Positions 1 through 6,998 of a DNA stretch of 16,783 nucleotides are shown here, piece by piece. The DNA is from Betaproteobacteria bacterium. GTDB taxonomy: Bacteria; Pseudomonadota; Gammaproteobacteria; Burkholderiales; Burkholderiaceae_C. The translations under genes were made by a program, and so were the position numbers. A model generated the notes under the pieces. It did not search any database and was not told where the DNA came from. It worked only from the letters and a program-made list of their open reading frames with translations. Within the stretch, counting starts at the first letter, position 1. Every line of letters begins with the position of its first letter. The stretch covers positions 1 through 16,783 of the forward strand of contig CANFOR010000032.1 in the NCBI GenBank assembly GCA_947448675.1, written 5' to 3'.

Positions 1-1314
1 AATCACGCGAATCACGCCTTGCTTGAATTGGAAAAATGCCAGCGCAGCAGCCAGGGACAAGGCCATGGCCACCCAGTCGATGCGGATGCCAAAAAGGCTG
101 AAAGCGCTGGCTGATTGTGCGATGTTAGCTATAAAAAAAAGAGCAAGACTGGCAATCACACCGACCACGGCGGCGGTAATGGCCTTTAGCGGCGCGGTGA
201 GCTGCACGTTGCCGTGCGTGCTTTCGACCAAAGGGCCGCCCGCCAAAATGAAAATAAAACTGGGCAAAAAAGTGAACCAAGTAGCCACCGTGGCGACCAA
301 GGCCGCACCGAGAAACAAGGCATCCGGACCGAGCACGGCTTTGCTCCAACCAGCTAAAAATCCTACAAAGGTCACCACCATAATCAGCGGGCCGGGGGTG
401 GTCTCGCCCAGGGCCAAACCGGCCATCATTTGTGGCGCGCTCAGCCAGTGGTAATGGCCAACCGCGCCCTGCACCACATAGGGCAGTACGGCGTAGGCGC
501 CACCAAAAGTGAGCAGCGCGGCTTTGGTAAAAAACCAGCCGCTTTGCGCCAGCGTACTGTGCCAACCTTGCCATGCCACCAAGGCCAACATCGGCAGGGC
601 CCACAGCAGCAAACCGACCAGCACGAGCAAGCTCAAACCTTGGCGCGAGTAGCGGGCATGGGCTGGTGTCGGCGTATCGTCGTCAATCAGCGCTGGGGCA
701 TGCGTGCCTTTGCTGGCACCATGGCCGCCGCCTCCCGCAAACTGCGCGGGCACGAGTTTGGCGCCCACCCAGCCCACCATGGCTGCGCCCAAAACGATCC
801 ACGGGAAAGGCACTTGAAAAAACTCAACCGCTATAAAACTAATAGCTGCTAACGCCCAAAGGACGGGCGCTGTGGCCGGTTTCTTCAAACTTTTACTGCC
901 AATGCGCCAGACTGCGTGCAGCACAATCGCGGCCACTGCGCACTGAATACCGTAGAACAAACCGGCCACCACGGGCACTTGGCCAAAGCGCACATACACC
1001 CAGCTCAGCGCTATCAAAATAAACAGCGAAGGCAGCACAAACAAAGTGCCGGCCACCACGCCGCCCCAGTTGCGGTGCATCAACCAGCCGATGTAGGTGG
1101 CCAGCTGCTGCGCCTCGGGGCCGGGTAAGAGCATGCAGTAATTCAGCGCGTGGTTAAAACGGCCTTGCGAGATCCAGCGCTTTTCATCGACCAGTTCGCG
1201 CTGCATGATGGCGATTTGCCCAGCGGGGCCGCCAAAGCTGATGAAACCCAGTTTTAGCCAGAACTTCAGCACCTCGTGAAAGCTAACAGGCGCAGGTTTT
1301 GGCGCTGCGTTCAT
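1..1314 (-). CDS. chrA: Chromate transporter ChrA (3' end outside window)
   Basis: Inner-membrane chromate efflux protein of the CHR family, which exports chromate from the cytoplasm. The frame is open from ATG at 1314 to base 1 (438 codons) with no stop. ChrA is usually about 400-450 residues, so only the tail is missing. Two CHR halves are visible. The first has FGGPAGQIAIMQREL near residues 27-41, followed by LLPGPEAQQLATYIG. The second has FGGAYAVLPYV and GETTPGPLI. Both halves are rich in hydrophobic segments. The start codon overlaps the metW stop by 4 bases (ATGA), so translation is probably coupled to metXW, and the gene probably falls under the SAM-II riboswitch. Two 17-bp AT-rich palindromes lie inside it (128-144 and 830-846) and encode hydrophobic stretches. 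Family assignment is secure; chromate as the actual substrate is inferred from the family. Confidence 0.93.
   Translation of the reverse strand, partial: MNAAPKPAPVSFHEVLKFWLKLGFISFGGPAGQIAIMQRELVDEKRWISQGRFNHALNYCMLLPGPEAQQLATYIGWLMHRNWGGVVAGTLFVLPSLFILIALSWVYVRFGQVPVVAGLFYGIQCAVAAIVLHAVWRIGSKSLKKPATAPVLWALAAISFIAVEFFQVPFPWIVLGAAMVGWVGAKLVPAQFAGGGGHGASKGTHAPALIDDDTPTPAHARYSRQGLSLLVLVGLLLWALPMLALVAWQGWHSTLAQSGWFFTKAALLTFGGAYAVLPYVVQGAVGHYHWLSAPQMMAGLALGETTPGPLIMVVTFVGFLAGWSKAVLGPDALFLGAALVATVATWFTFLPSFIFILAGGPLVESTHGNVQLTAPLKAITAAVVGVIASLALFFIANIAQSASAFSLFGIRIDWVAMALSLAAALAFFQFKQGVIRVI
128..144. repeat. 17-bp AT-rich imperfect palindrome, copy 1
   Basis: GCTATAAAAAAAAGAGC inside chrA; the right arm has GAGC where other copies have TAGC. 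Coding strand reads A-L-F-F-I-A from residue 391, in the same phase as copies 2 to 5. Confidence 0.5.
830..846. repeat. 17-bp AT-rich palindrome, copy 2
   Basis: GCTATAAAACTAATAGC inside chrA, with arms GCTAT/ATAGC. Coding strand reads A157-I-S-F-I-A162, between the two CHR halves where family members vary. Confidence 0.65.
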
Positions 1315-1901
1315 AGCTGCTTTTGCTGAAATTTAAACACTGCGGTGCCTGCACGTAAGTTGGGCAGCCAGCGCACTTCGTGGCCGCCCTGCAGGCCGAA
1401 GGCGTCGAGCACTTGCAGCCGGTTCTTCTGCGCCAAGTCTTCAAAGTCGCGGTGCGTGCCGACGCGGATATTGGGCGTGTCGTACCACTGATAGGGCAGG
1501 CGTTTGGTCACGGGCATGCGGCCGCGCAGCACGGCCAGGCGGTTGGGCCAGTGCGCAAAATTGGGGAAGGCGACGATGCCCAGTTTGCCAACGCGCGCGG
1601 TCTCGCGCAGCATCACCTCGGCATTGCGCAGGTGCTGCAGGGTGTCGATTTGCAGCACCACGTCAAAGCTGTGGTCGGCAAACAGGGCCAAGCCTGCGTC
1701 GAGGTTGAGTTGCAGCACGTTCACGCCGCGCTGCACGCAGGCCAGCACATTGGCGTCGGTCAGCTCGATGCCGTAGCCGCTGCAGCCGCGCTGGGCTTGC
1801 AGATGGTGCAAGAGCGCGCCGTCGCCGCAGCCCAGGTCGAGCACGCGCGAGCCTTGGGGCACCAAGCGGGCGATGGATTCAATGGTAGCTAAGTCACTCA
1901 T
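1311..1901 (-). CDS. metW: Methionine biosynthesis protein MetW
   Basis: A 196-residue class I SAM-dependent methyltransferase-fold protein of the MetW family. The SAM-binding motif I is visible near the N-terminus (VLDLGCGDGALL), followed by a DVVLQIDTLQHL segment typical of MetW. In proteobacteria MetW is encoded next to metX and supports the first committed step of methionine synthesis; whether it methylates anything is unclear in the family. Its ATG overlaps the metX TGA by 4 bases, and its own TGA overlaps the chrA ATG by 4 bases, so the three genes form one tightly packed transcription unit. No strong Shine-Dalgarno sequence precedes it, consistent with translational coupling. Length is normal for the family. 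Confidence 0.93.
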   Translation of the reverse strand: MSDLATIESIARLVPQGSRVLDLGCGDGALLHHLQAQRGCSGYGIELTDANVLACVQRGVNVLQLNLDAGLALFADHSFDVVLQIDTLQHLRNAEVMLRETARVGKLGIVAFPNFAHWPNRLAVLRGRMPVTKRLPYQWYDTPNIRVGTHRDFEDLAQKNRLQVLDAFGLQGGHEVRWLPNLRAGTAVFKFQQKQL

Positions 1902-3028
1902 GCGGTAGCCATTTCTGCGCTGACTTTGCTCTCAAAATAAGAGCGAACAACGCCCATGTAGCGGGCGTCTTCGAGCAAAAAGGCATCGTGGCCATGGGGC
2001 GCATTGATCTCGGCGTAGCTCAGTTCGCGGTGGTTGTCGAGCAGGGCTTTGGCGATCTCGTGGCTGCGTGCGGGGGCAAAGCGCCAGTCGGTGCTAAAGC
2101 TCACCAGCAAGAACTTGGCGGTGGCGCGCGCCAGGGCTTTCGACAGGTCGCCGCCAAAGGCGCGGGCCGGGTCGAAGTAGTCGAGCGCGCGGGTAATCAG
2201 CAAGTAGGTGTTGGCGTCAAAGTACTCGGCGAACTTGTCGCCTTGGTGGCGCAAATAACTTTCGATTTGGAACTCGACTTCTTGCGTGGAGTATTTCAAA
2301 TCCACACCTTCACGCAGTTCACGGCCGAACTTCTCGTTCATCACATCGTCGCTCAGGTAGGTGATGTGCCCGACCATGCGGGCAATGCGCAGGCCGCGCT
2401 TGGGCACGGTGCCGTGTTGGTAGAAGTTGCCGCCATGAAAGTCGGGGTCGGTGGCGATGGCGCGGCGCGCCACTTCGTTGAAGGCAATGTTCTCGGCCGT
2501 GAGGTTGGGTGCGCTGGCCACCACCACGGCGTGGCGCACACGGCTGGGGTATTGCAGCGTCCAGCTCAGAGCCTGCATGCCACCCAAAGAGCCGCCCATG
2601 ACGGCGGCGAGGGTTTGAATGCCCAGCGCGTCCATCAAACGCGCTTGGGCATTGACCCAGTCTTCCACTGTGACCACAGGGAAGCTGGCACCATAGACTT
2701 CACTGGTGTCGGGATTTTGGTGCATCGGCCCGGTGGAGCCAAAGCAGGAGCCCAGGTTGTTCACACCGATGACAAAGTATGTATCGGTGTCGACCGGCTT
2801 GCCGGGGCCGATCATGGTGTGCCACCAGCCTTCGCTTTTGGCCTGGCCTGCGTACACGCCCGCCACATGGTGCGAGGCATTGAGCGCGTGGCAGATCAAC
2901 ACCGCGTTGGACTTGGTGGCGTTGAGCTGGCCATAGGTTTCATAGGCCAAGGTGTACGCGCGAATCGACGCTCCGCTTTGCAAGGCCAGCGGCGCGTCAA
3001 ACTGCAGATACTGAGGCTGAACAAACAT
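1898..3028 (-). CDS. metX: Homoserine O-acyltransferase MetX
   Basis: Alpha/beta-hydrolase-fold acyltransferase that acylates the hydroxyl of L-homoserine, the entry step to methionine. In betaproteobacteria this form is often annotated as an O-succinyltransferase (MetXS); acetyl or succinyl preference cannot be decided by eye. The nucleophile elbow GGSLGGMQ places the catalytic Ser at about residue 147. STDWRFAP and PHGHDAF near the C-terminus carry the expected Asp and His. I chose the ATG at 3028 (376 residues, MFVQPQYLQF). The in-frame ATG at 3043 lies in the loop/right arm boundary of a terminator hairpin and would add only five residues. The gene follows a SAM-II riboswitch and terminator, so excess S-adenosylmethionine should shut it down. 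It is followed by metW with a 4-base overlap. Confidence 0.95.
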   Translation of the reverse strand: MFVQPQYLQFDAPLALQSGASIRAYTLAYETYGQLNATKSNAVLICHALNASHHVAGVYAGQAKSEGWWHTMIGPGKPVDTDTYFVIGVNNLGSCFGSTGPMHQNPDTSEVYGASFPVVTVEDWVNAQARLMDALGIQTLAAVMGGSLGGMQALSWTLQYPSRVRHAVVVASAPNLTAENIAFNEVARRAIATDPDFHGGNFYQHGTVPKRGLRIARMVGHITYLSDDVMNEKFGRELREGVDLKYSTQEVEFQIESYLRHQGDKFAEYFDANTYLLITRALDYFDPARAFGGDLSKALARATAKFLLVSFSTDWRFAPARSHEIAKALLDNHRELSYAEINAPHGHDAFLLEDARYMGVVRSYFESKVSAEMATA

Positions 3029-3066
3029 AAAAAAACCCGGCATCGCAACTAAAAACGAGGCCGGGT
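3029..3066 (-). terminator. Intrinsic terminator/attenuator in the metX leader
   Basis: On the minus strand a 7-bp stem ACCCGGC (3066-3060) pairs with GCCGGGT (3041-3035) across an 18-base loop. It is followed by an unbroken run of T from 3034 to 3029 that ends at the metX ATG (3028). This is a standard Rho-independent terminator shape. It lies directly downstream of the SAM-II aptamer, so its likely role is ligand-dependent termination. Because the stem also holds the only G-rich stretch before the start codon, it could also block ribosome access. It may in addition stop transcripts from the upstream hydrolase gene. Confidence 0.85.
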
Positions 3067-3073
3067 GGGCGGT

Positions 3074-3127
3074 CAGTCTTTAGCAGCATTTATCAAGCGC
3101 CCGCAAGCTAAAGTCAAATCGGCGCTG
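3074..3127 (-). promoter_or_regulatory. SAM-II riboswitch upstream of metX
   Basis: The leader folds as the H-type pseudoknot of the SAM-II class. P1 is AGCGCC (3126-3121) with GGCGCT (3101-3096). P2 is CTTTAGC in the P1 loop (3113-3107) with GCTAAAG downstream (3084-3078), seven perfect pairs. The junction sequence TTGATAAATGC and the 3' GCTAAAG match the conserved SAM-II core as I recall it, including the GATTT segment after P1. SAM-II aptamers bind S-adenosylmethionine and reduce expression of metX, metA and related genes. The element begins about where transcription should start from the promoter at 3134-3162, and it is followed by an intrinsic terminator. Both helices and the gene context agree, so I regard the call as strong. 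Confidence 0.92.
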
Positions 3128-3133
3128 GCAATA

Positions 3134-3162
3134 AGTATAGCGCGGAGCCTAGGCCCTGAGAA
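3134..3162 (-). promoter_or_regulatory. Putative sigma70 promoter of metX-metW-chrA
   Basis: On the minus strand there is a -35-like TTCTCA (3162-3157, 4 of 6 matches), a 17-base spacer and a -10-like TATACT (3139-3134, 5 of 6). Predicted initiation falls near 3127, the first base of the riboswitch P1 region, which fits an aptamer at the very 5' end of the mRNA. The -35 box overlaps the last codons of the upstream hydrolase gene, whose TAG is at 3151-3149. Confidence 0.6.
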
Positions 3163-5539
3163 GTTGGTCGATTTCTTGGGCTACGGTGCTTTGCTGCCGG
3201 TCAAAATAATGGGTGTGCGCGCCCTGGCCCAAGCAGATTTGGCGGTGCTGGGCATCGGCAAAGTTCAGACCCAGGCTGAGCACATGGGTCTGCGGCCGGT
3301 CCCACAGCCAGCGGCCCACATAGTCGCCAGTGCAGTACAGATTGGTCCATTGCGCCAAGCCCAAGGCATGCGCCGAAGGGCCGGTGCCACCGCCACTATT
3401 GGCTTGGGTCACCCATTCATAGAGCGCCGGAAAGCGCGCCGCATAAATTTGCCGCAAGGGACTGCCGCAGCTCAATAAACGCAGCGATGGCGTGCGCAGC
3501 AATTGGGGCTGGCGAAACTGCAGCTCGCGCAGTAGCTCGGTGGCAATCACGCTGCCTTGGCTGTGCGCGCAAATCACGATGCGTTCATAGCCCATGGTGT
3601 CCAAGGTTTTCAACGTGCTGAGCATGCGCGCGGCAATGCGCCCACGCGAGGTGGCACGGTCGGGGAACTCGCGAAAATGCCGGTCGGCGTCTAGCGCAGC
3701 ATCCAAGGCCAAGCGGATATTGCGCAAAGAGCCAAAGACCTTGCCCCCCACCACCAGCAAGCTCGCCGCGGACCCTGCGACCAAGTAGGTGAAGGCTTTG
3801 AGCCACTGACCAGAGTCCTGGCGAAACCAGCTAAAAACCGCGCACACAGAATCGCAAACGGCTGGCACATCTGGTTCGGGGCGCAAAGAAAAATAAGCCC
3901 ATGCACCAAACAAAAAGGCACTGACAAAAATAACTTTACTGCTCGCCCAGGTAAAAGACGCGCCCACATCACTGAGCCAGCGCCCCACCGTTTCGCCCGG
4001 CAAGCCATGGCGCGGCGCAGATAGCTCCACCAGTAGACTGGGCAAGAGCAAAGCCAGGCCGCAGGCCAAGAGTGTGGACAAGACCAGGACCACCGGAGCA
4101 AACATGAGCGTACTTTGCTGAAAACGGTCTTGAATAAATGCGGAGGCAAGAAGCATGGGCTTGCCCATCAGGCCTTGTGTGAACGCTGTGTACTGGAACG
4201 CCGGAAAGCTGGCCTTGATGGGTTCCACCACCAGCGCCCAAGCCGAGAAAGACAGGGTGATAAACAGAACGATAGAAATATACAAACCAAAACGCCCCGA
4301 GTCGACGCCACGTGTCACCACATTGGACTTGCTTTGCCACTTGAGCCAAGCTCCAGCGAGGGCCAACACCATGATCGACACACCCATGCAGAACCATACC
4401 AAAAGCATCAGCAAGACAATGGTTTCGGTGGCCGTGAGCGCGGCCATCAGCCAAGTGCCCAACCACGGGTTCGCAGTGGGCGCAGCCGTTCGCAGCGCGC
4501 CATAGAGCATGACGGCAAGCACCACCACTCCCATGCCAAAACCCCAGCGCCACAGACCGTGAATGATGGTGTCGCAAAAGCGTAGAAACCAAATATAGGC
4601 CGCTGCCAATAGAGTCGTCCACAGCAGAGCCACGCAGTGCATGGCGGCAAAGGATTGGTTCTGGTGGGTTTCTAAATACAGCGCCCAAGCCACAGCACAG
4701 CCCGCCGCCAAAAATAGGCCCGCACCGCGCACGCCGCGCCAATAAAAACCAAGCGCTAGCAAAATACTAGCAGCCACCAAGAAGCTGCTGCGCGCGATGG
4801 CCAACCAGCCGATACCCAAGGCATTGGCGCCCACCCATTCGTGCAGCCATGCCAAACCCAACCACCAAGCGGTGACCATTACCAAAAGGGCATTGAGCAG
4901 ACCACTGGGTTTGGTAAACAGGGTGTCGGCCCATTGGTGGGCGTTGCCAAAAACGTCGGCAATCGAGCTTGTTCTGGGCGAGGTCTCTGCTATTTTTTGG
5001 ATGTACACCACCGTGTGGTGCGCAGTGTCACGCCCGAGTTGGCAGAGGTGAAAAATCAGGGTGTAGAGCTCCGCAACGATGCGCATCACCGCGCCTTCTA
5101 GGCCAGACAAATCGCCCCAGTACATGTCGACCACATCGACTTGGGTTGAGCCTTTGACCAAGCGATGGTGCGGCGCTTGGTAGAGCGTGTCAGCGCTGGG
5201 CAGCTCGGTGCCGCGCAGCAGGTGGTAGTTCAGTTGCAGGCCCAGGTCGCCACGCGCGTGCTCGGGGTCGGCGTCGCTCACGCTGCCCGCTCCGGCGCGC
5301 GCTGCGCTAAATGCCGAGGCATAGGCATTGGCTCCCGCAACCCGCGGGGCCGTGCTACTGTCTGGGTACACGGCTTGCACGGGGATCAGCCACTCGTCTT
5401 TGCCCTGATGGGTATAGCCTGCTTGTGCCACCAACAATTCGGCCACACTTTGCGCCGTGTCGCCAATATGCGGGTCGCCCACACCATGGATGGTGATGAG
5501 CGCAACGCGTTGTGGGGGAGTATCTGTAGGGGCCGCCAT
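3149..5539 (-). CDS. Membrane-embedded alpha/beta-hydrolase-like protein, 796 aa
   Basis: No named family recognised. The N-terminus (VALITIHGVGD, residues 12-22) looks like the first core strand and HG oxyanion turn of a lipase-type alpha/beta hydrolase. The matching nucleophile elbow appears only near residue 660 (CAHSQGSVIA, Ser660). It is followed by a candidate acid (TGDYVG, Asp739) and candidate histidines (GAHTHYF, His775/His777). Between about residues 213 and 620 lies a strongly hydrophobic region with roughly ten transmembrane segments. The layout suggests a split cytoplasmic hydrolase domain carrying a polytopic membrane insert. Substrate is unknown; a lipid or other membrane compound is a guess. 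No Shine-Dalgarno sequence is visible. A TATAAA lies nine bases before the ATG (5554-5549), which could mean a leaderless or very short-leader mRNA. A 17-bp palindrome (4755-4771) codes for residues 257-262 in a membrane segment. Confidence 0.75.
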   Translation of the reverse strand: MAAPTDTPPQRVALITIHGVGDPHIGDTAQSVAELLVAQAGYTHQGKDEWLIPVQAVYPDSSTAPRVAGANAYASAFSAARAGAGSVSDADPEHARGDLGLQLNYHLLRGTELPSADTLYQAPHHRLVKGSTQVDVVDMYWGDLSGLEGAVMRIVAELYTLIFHLCQLGRDTAHHTVVYIQKIAETSPRTSSIADVFGNAHQWADTLFTKPSGLLNALLVMVTAWWLGLAWLHEWVGANALGIGWLAIARSSFLVAASILLALGFYWRGVRGAGLFLAAGCAVAWALYLETHQNQSFAAMHCVALLWTTLLAAAYIWFLRFCDTIIHGLWRWGFGMGVVVLAVMLYGALRTAAPTANPWLGTWLMAALTATETIVLLMLLVWFCMGVSIMVLALAGAWLKWQSKSNVVTRGVDSGRFGLYISIVLFITLSFSAWALVVEPIKASFPAFQYTAFTQGLMGKPMLLASAFIQDRFQQSTLMFAPVVLVLSTLLACGLALLLPSLLVELSAPRHGLPGETVGRWLSDVGASFTWASSKVIFVSAFLFGAWAYFSLRPEPDVPAVCDSVCAVFSWFRQDSGQWLKAFTYLVAGSAASLLVVGGKVFGSLRNIRLALDAALDADRHFREFPDRATSRGRIAARMLSTLKTLDTMGYERIVICAHSQGSVIATELLRELQFRQPQLLRTPSLRLLSCGSPLRQIYAARFPALYEWVTQANSGGGTGPSAHALGLAQWTNLYCTGDYVGRWLWDRPQTHVLSLGLNFADAQHRQICLGQGAHTHYFDRQQSTVAQEIDQLLRA
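4755..4771. repeat. 17-bp AT-rich imperfect palindrome, copy 3
   Basis: GCTAGCAAAATACTAGC, with arms GCTAG/CTAGC around an A-rich centre. On the coding strand it is read as A-S-I-L-L-A (residues 257-262 of the membrane hydrolase), the same phase as most other copies. Confidence 0.6.
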
Positions 5540-5587
5540 GGTCTGCGCTTTATAGCAAAACGCCCATGTTGCCTCGAATCGGCCAGC

Positions 5588-5615
5588 CTGTCATCCGCAC
5601 ATCAGAGGATGACAG
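5588..5615. repeat. Perfect 9-bp inverted repeat between bufD and the hydrolase gene
   Basis: CTGTCATCC (5588-5596) and GGATGACAG (5607-5615) are perfectly complementary around a 10-base loop. The repeat lies 14 bases past the bufD stop and about 49 bases before the hydrolase start. There is no T-run on either strand, so it is not a canonical intrinsic terminator. It could be an mRNA 3'-end stabilising hairpin of the buf operon or a protein-binding dyad for the following gene. The rest of the 90-base gap shows only the TATAAA noted for the hydrolase. Confidence 0.7.
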
Positions 5616-5629
5616 TGTGGTGTATGAGC

Positions 5630-6094
5630 TTAGAGAGAGAAGGCAGCGCGCATACGCGGCCAAACACAACGCTCCAGCGCCAAGGCACCGGGACCCCACA
5701 GGGCGATGAAGACCAAGAGCGAGCCCCAAAACACATGCTGCTGCAAGGCAGCGGGGGCGATCTCGCTCAGCGAAACCACGGCAATGGCATTGACGACGAA
5801 CAAGCCCAATGCGGCAAAGCGCCCACCCAAGCCGAGCACCAAGAGCACGGGCAGCAGCAGCTCGCCCGCAGTGCCCATCACGGCTGCCACATGCGTCGGC
5901 AAGAGCGGCACATGGTATTCGTCGGCGAACAAGGCCAAGGTGGTGTCCCAGTCGCGCAGTTTGGTCAGGCCCGAGGCAAAAAAGGCCTGGCCCACGTACA
6001 GGCGTGCGGCCAGTTGCGCCAAGGGCTGGGCGCTGCTGAGCAGGCGCACGAGTTGGCTCCAGGCGGCGAGAAGGGTTTGCACAAGGGCTGTCAT
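5630..6094 (-). CDS. bufD: DoxX-family membrane protein (BufD/HvfD-like)
   Basis: A 154-residue inner-membrane protein with about four hydrophobic segments and the DoxX signature: ARLYVGQAFFASGLTKLRDW, then LFADEYHVPLLP, GTAGELLLPVLLVLGL and ALGLFVVNAIAVVS. DoxX proteins are the usual last gene of DUF2282-DUF692-DUF2063 operons (called buf, hvf or gig in different species). Their molecular role there is not settled; a redox or membrane-partner role is inferred. The ATG at 6094 is 10 bases after the bufC TGA, which fits one operon. The frame stays open further upstream, but that stretch is antisense-frame overlap with bufC and lacks family similarity, so I reject a longer start. Confidence 0.88.
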   Translation of the reverse strand: MTALVQTLLAAWSQLVRLLSSAQPLAQLAARLYVGQAFFASGLTKLRDWDTTLALFADEYHVPLLPTHVAAVMGTAGELLLPVLLVLGLGGRFAALGLFVVNAIAVVSLSEIAPAALQQHVFWGSLLVFIALWGPGALALERCVWPRMRAAFSL

Positions 6095-6104
6095 ACGGGG
6101 TCTT

Positions 6105-6998
6105 TCAGTGGCTGGTGTGGGGAGTTTCGGGAGGTCGATCGCTGCGTGCGTGTGCTGCAGTTTGCAAGGGCGTGCTGGCGATCCACAAGGCATCGGGTAC
6201 GGCGCTTTGTAGCCAGGCGCTAAAGTCCAGCTCGAGGGCTTGTTCCATAGCCGCGCCCAAGCTGTGGCCTTGCAACAGGGCGGTGAGCAAGGGCGCTTCG
6301 CCAGGCAGGCACGGGCGTAGCCGCGGCGCAAAGTCTTCGCGCCACACCACAATGGCTTGGCTCTGTGCGCGGGGGCTGTAGAGCGTGGCCGAGGCTGCGC
6401 ACTGGCCCTCGCCATTGCGTTTGCTATCGCTTTCGATATTTCCAGCGCCTGCGTTGCCAGACGCACGCTGGGCCATGATCGGCTCGGCCACCGGCCAAGC
6501 GCAATGCAACACCTGTGTGCCGGGTGCCAGTTGCACGCCCAGGTGCTCGGGTTCGTGCGATACCAATAAGCCCAGGCTGGCGCGGTCTGGCTCGGCGTCT
6601 GCAGCGGTGGCGGCGCAGTGCAAGGCCCACTCAACGCGGGCCATGTCGGCGATCCACGGCATGGCGGTCAGCGCCTCGCTGCGTGCCATGAAGTCGTGCA
6701 ACTCGCCGCCCCATTGGGCCAGGTCGCCCTGCTGTGGCGGGTGGGCACGCCAGAAGGCGCGGGCCATGGCCGTAAAGCCTGCACTGCCGATGTATTGCGC
6801 GCTCACCGGGTAGGCTGCTTGCAATACGCGCGGAGCCAGCATGGCGACATGGTCTTGGTAGGCATTTAGGCCGTTAGCGCTCGTGAATGTTGCGTATGCA
6901 GCTATAAAATTTGTAGCTTTAGATGCATGAGGCGCACTGCTGGGCAGCTGCCAAATGGCCGCTACCAGGGCCTGCTGCTGCAAGGCCAGTGGGCTCAT
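6105..6998 (-). CDS. bufC: BufC/HvfC-like DUF2063 partner protein
   Basis: A 297-residue protein of the DUF2063 (HvfC/BufC) family, the usual partner of DUF692 MNIO enzymes, thought to help bind the precursor peptide for modification. Recognisable features are the N-terminal LQQQALVAAIWQLPSS, then GLNAYQDHVAMLAPRVLQAAYP, GGELHDFMARSEAL and MARVEWALHCAATAAD. The ATG overlaps the bufB TGA by 4 bases (6998/6995), so translation is coupled. It is longer than my expectation for the family (about 250-270 residues). A low-complexity Gly/Ser/Asn stretch near residues 175-200 (around NIESDSKRNGEG) looks like an insertion. A 17-bp palindrome at 6901-6917 encodes A28-T-N-F-I-A33, which also looks like an added segment near the N-terminus. 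Confidence 0.88.
   Translation of the reverse strand: MSPLALQQQALVAAIWQLPSSAPHASKATNFIAAYATFTSANGLNAYQDHVAMLAPRVLQAAYPVSAQYIGSAGFTAMARAFWRAHPPQQGDLAQWGGELHDFMARSEALTAMPWIADMARVEWALHCAATAADAEPDRASLGLLVSHEPEHLGVQLAPGTQVLHCAWPVAEPIMAQRASGNAGAGNIESDSKRNGEGQCAASATLYSPRAQSQAIVVWREDFAPRLRPCLPGEAPLLTALLQGHSLGAAMEQALELDFSAWLQSAVPDALWIASTPLQTAAHARSDRPPETPHTSH
6901..6917. repeat. 17-bp AT-rich palindrome, copy 4
   Basis: GCTATAAAATTTGTAGC inside bufC; the palindrome extends one base on each side (6900-6918). It differs from copy 5 at one base. Coding strand reads A28-T-N-F-I-A33. Confidence 0.7.

Noticed and set aside
1010..1027. GCTATCAAAATAAACAGC as a seventh palindromic repeat copy
   Set aside because: It is 18 bases long with poor right-arm complementarity, and the encoded LFILIALSW is plausible native ChrA sequence.
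3041..3043. Upstream ATG as metX start
   Set aside because: It adds only MPGFF and its codon sits at the edge of the terminator's right arm; MFVQPQYLQF at 3028 fits the family N-terminus better.
1988..3052. 354-codon plus-strand open frame opposite metX
   Set aside because: It mirrors the high-GC codon use of metX. The product is Gly/Val/His-rich without a domain.
5165..6223. 352-codon plus-strand open frame opposite the hydrolase, bufD and bufC
   Set aside because: It crosses an intergenic gap and three gene ends, lacks a ribosome-binding site and resembles no protein family.
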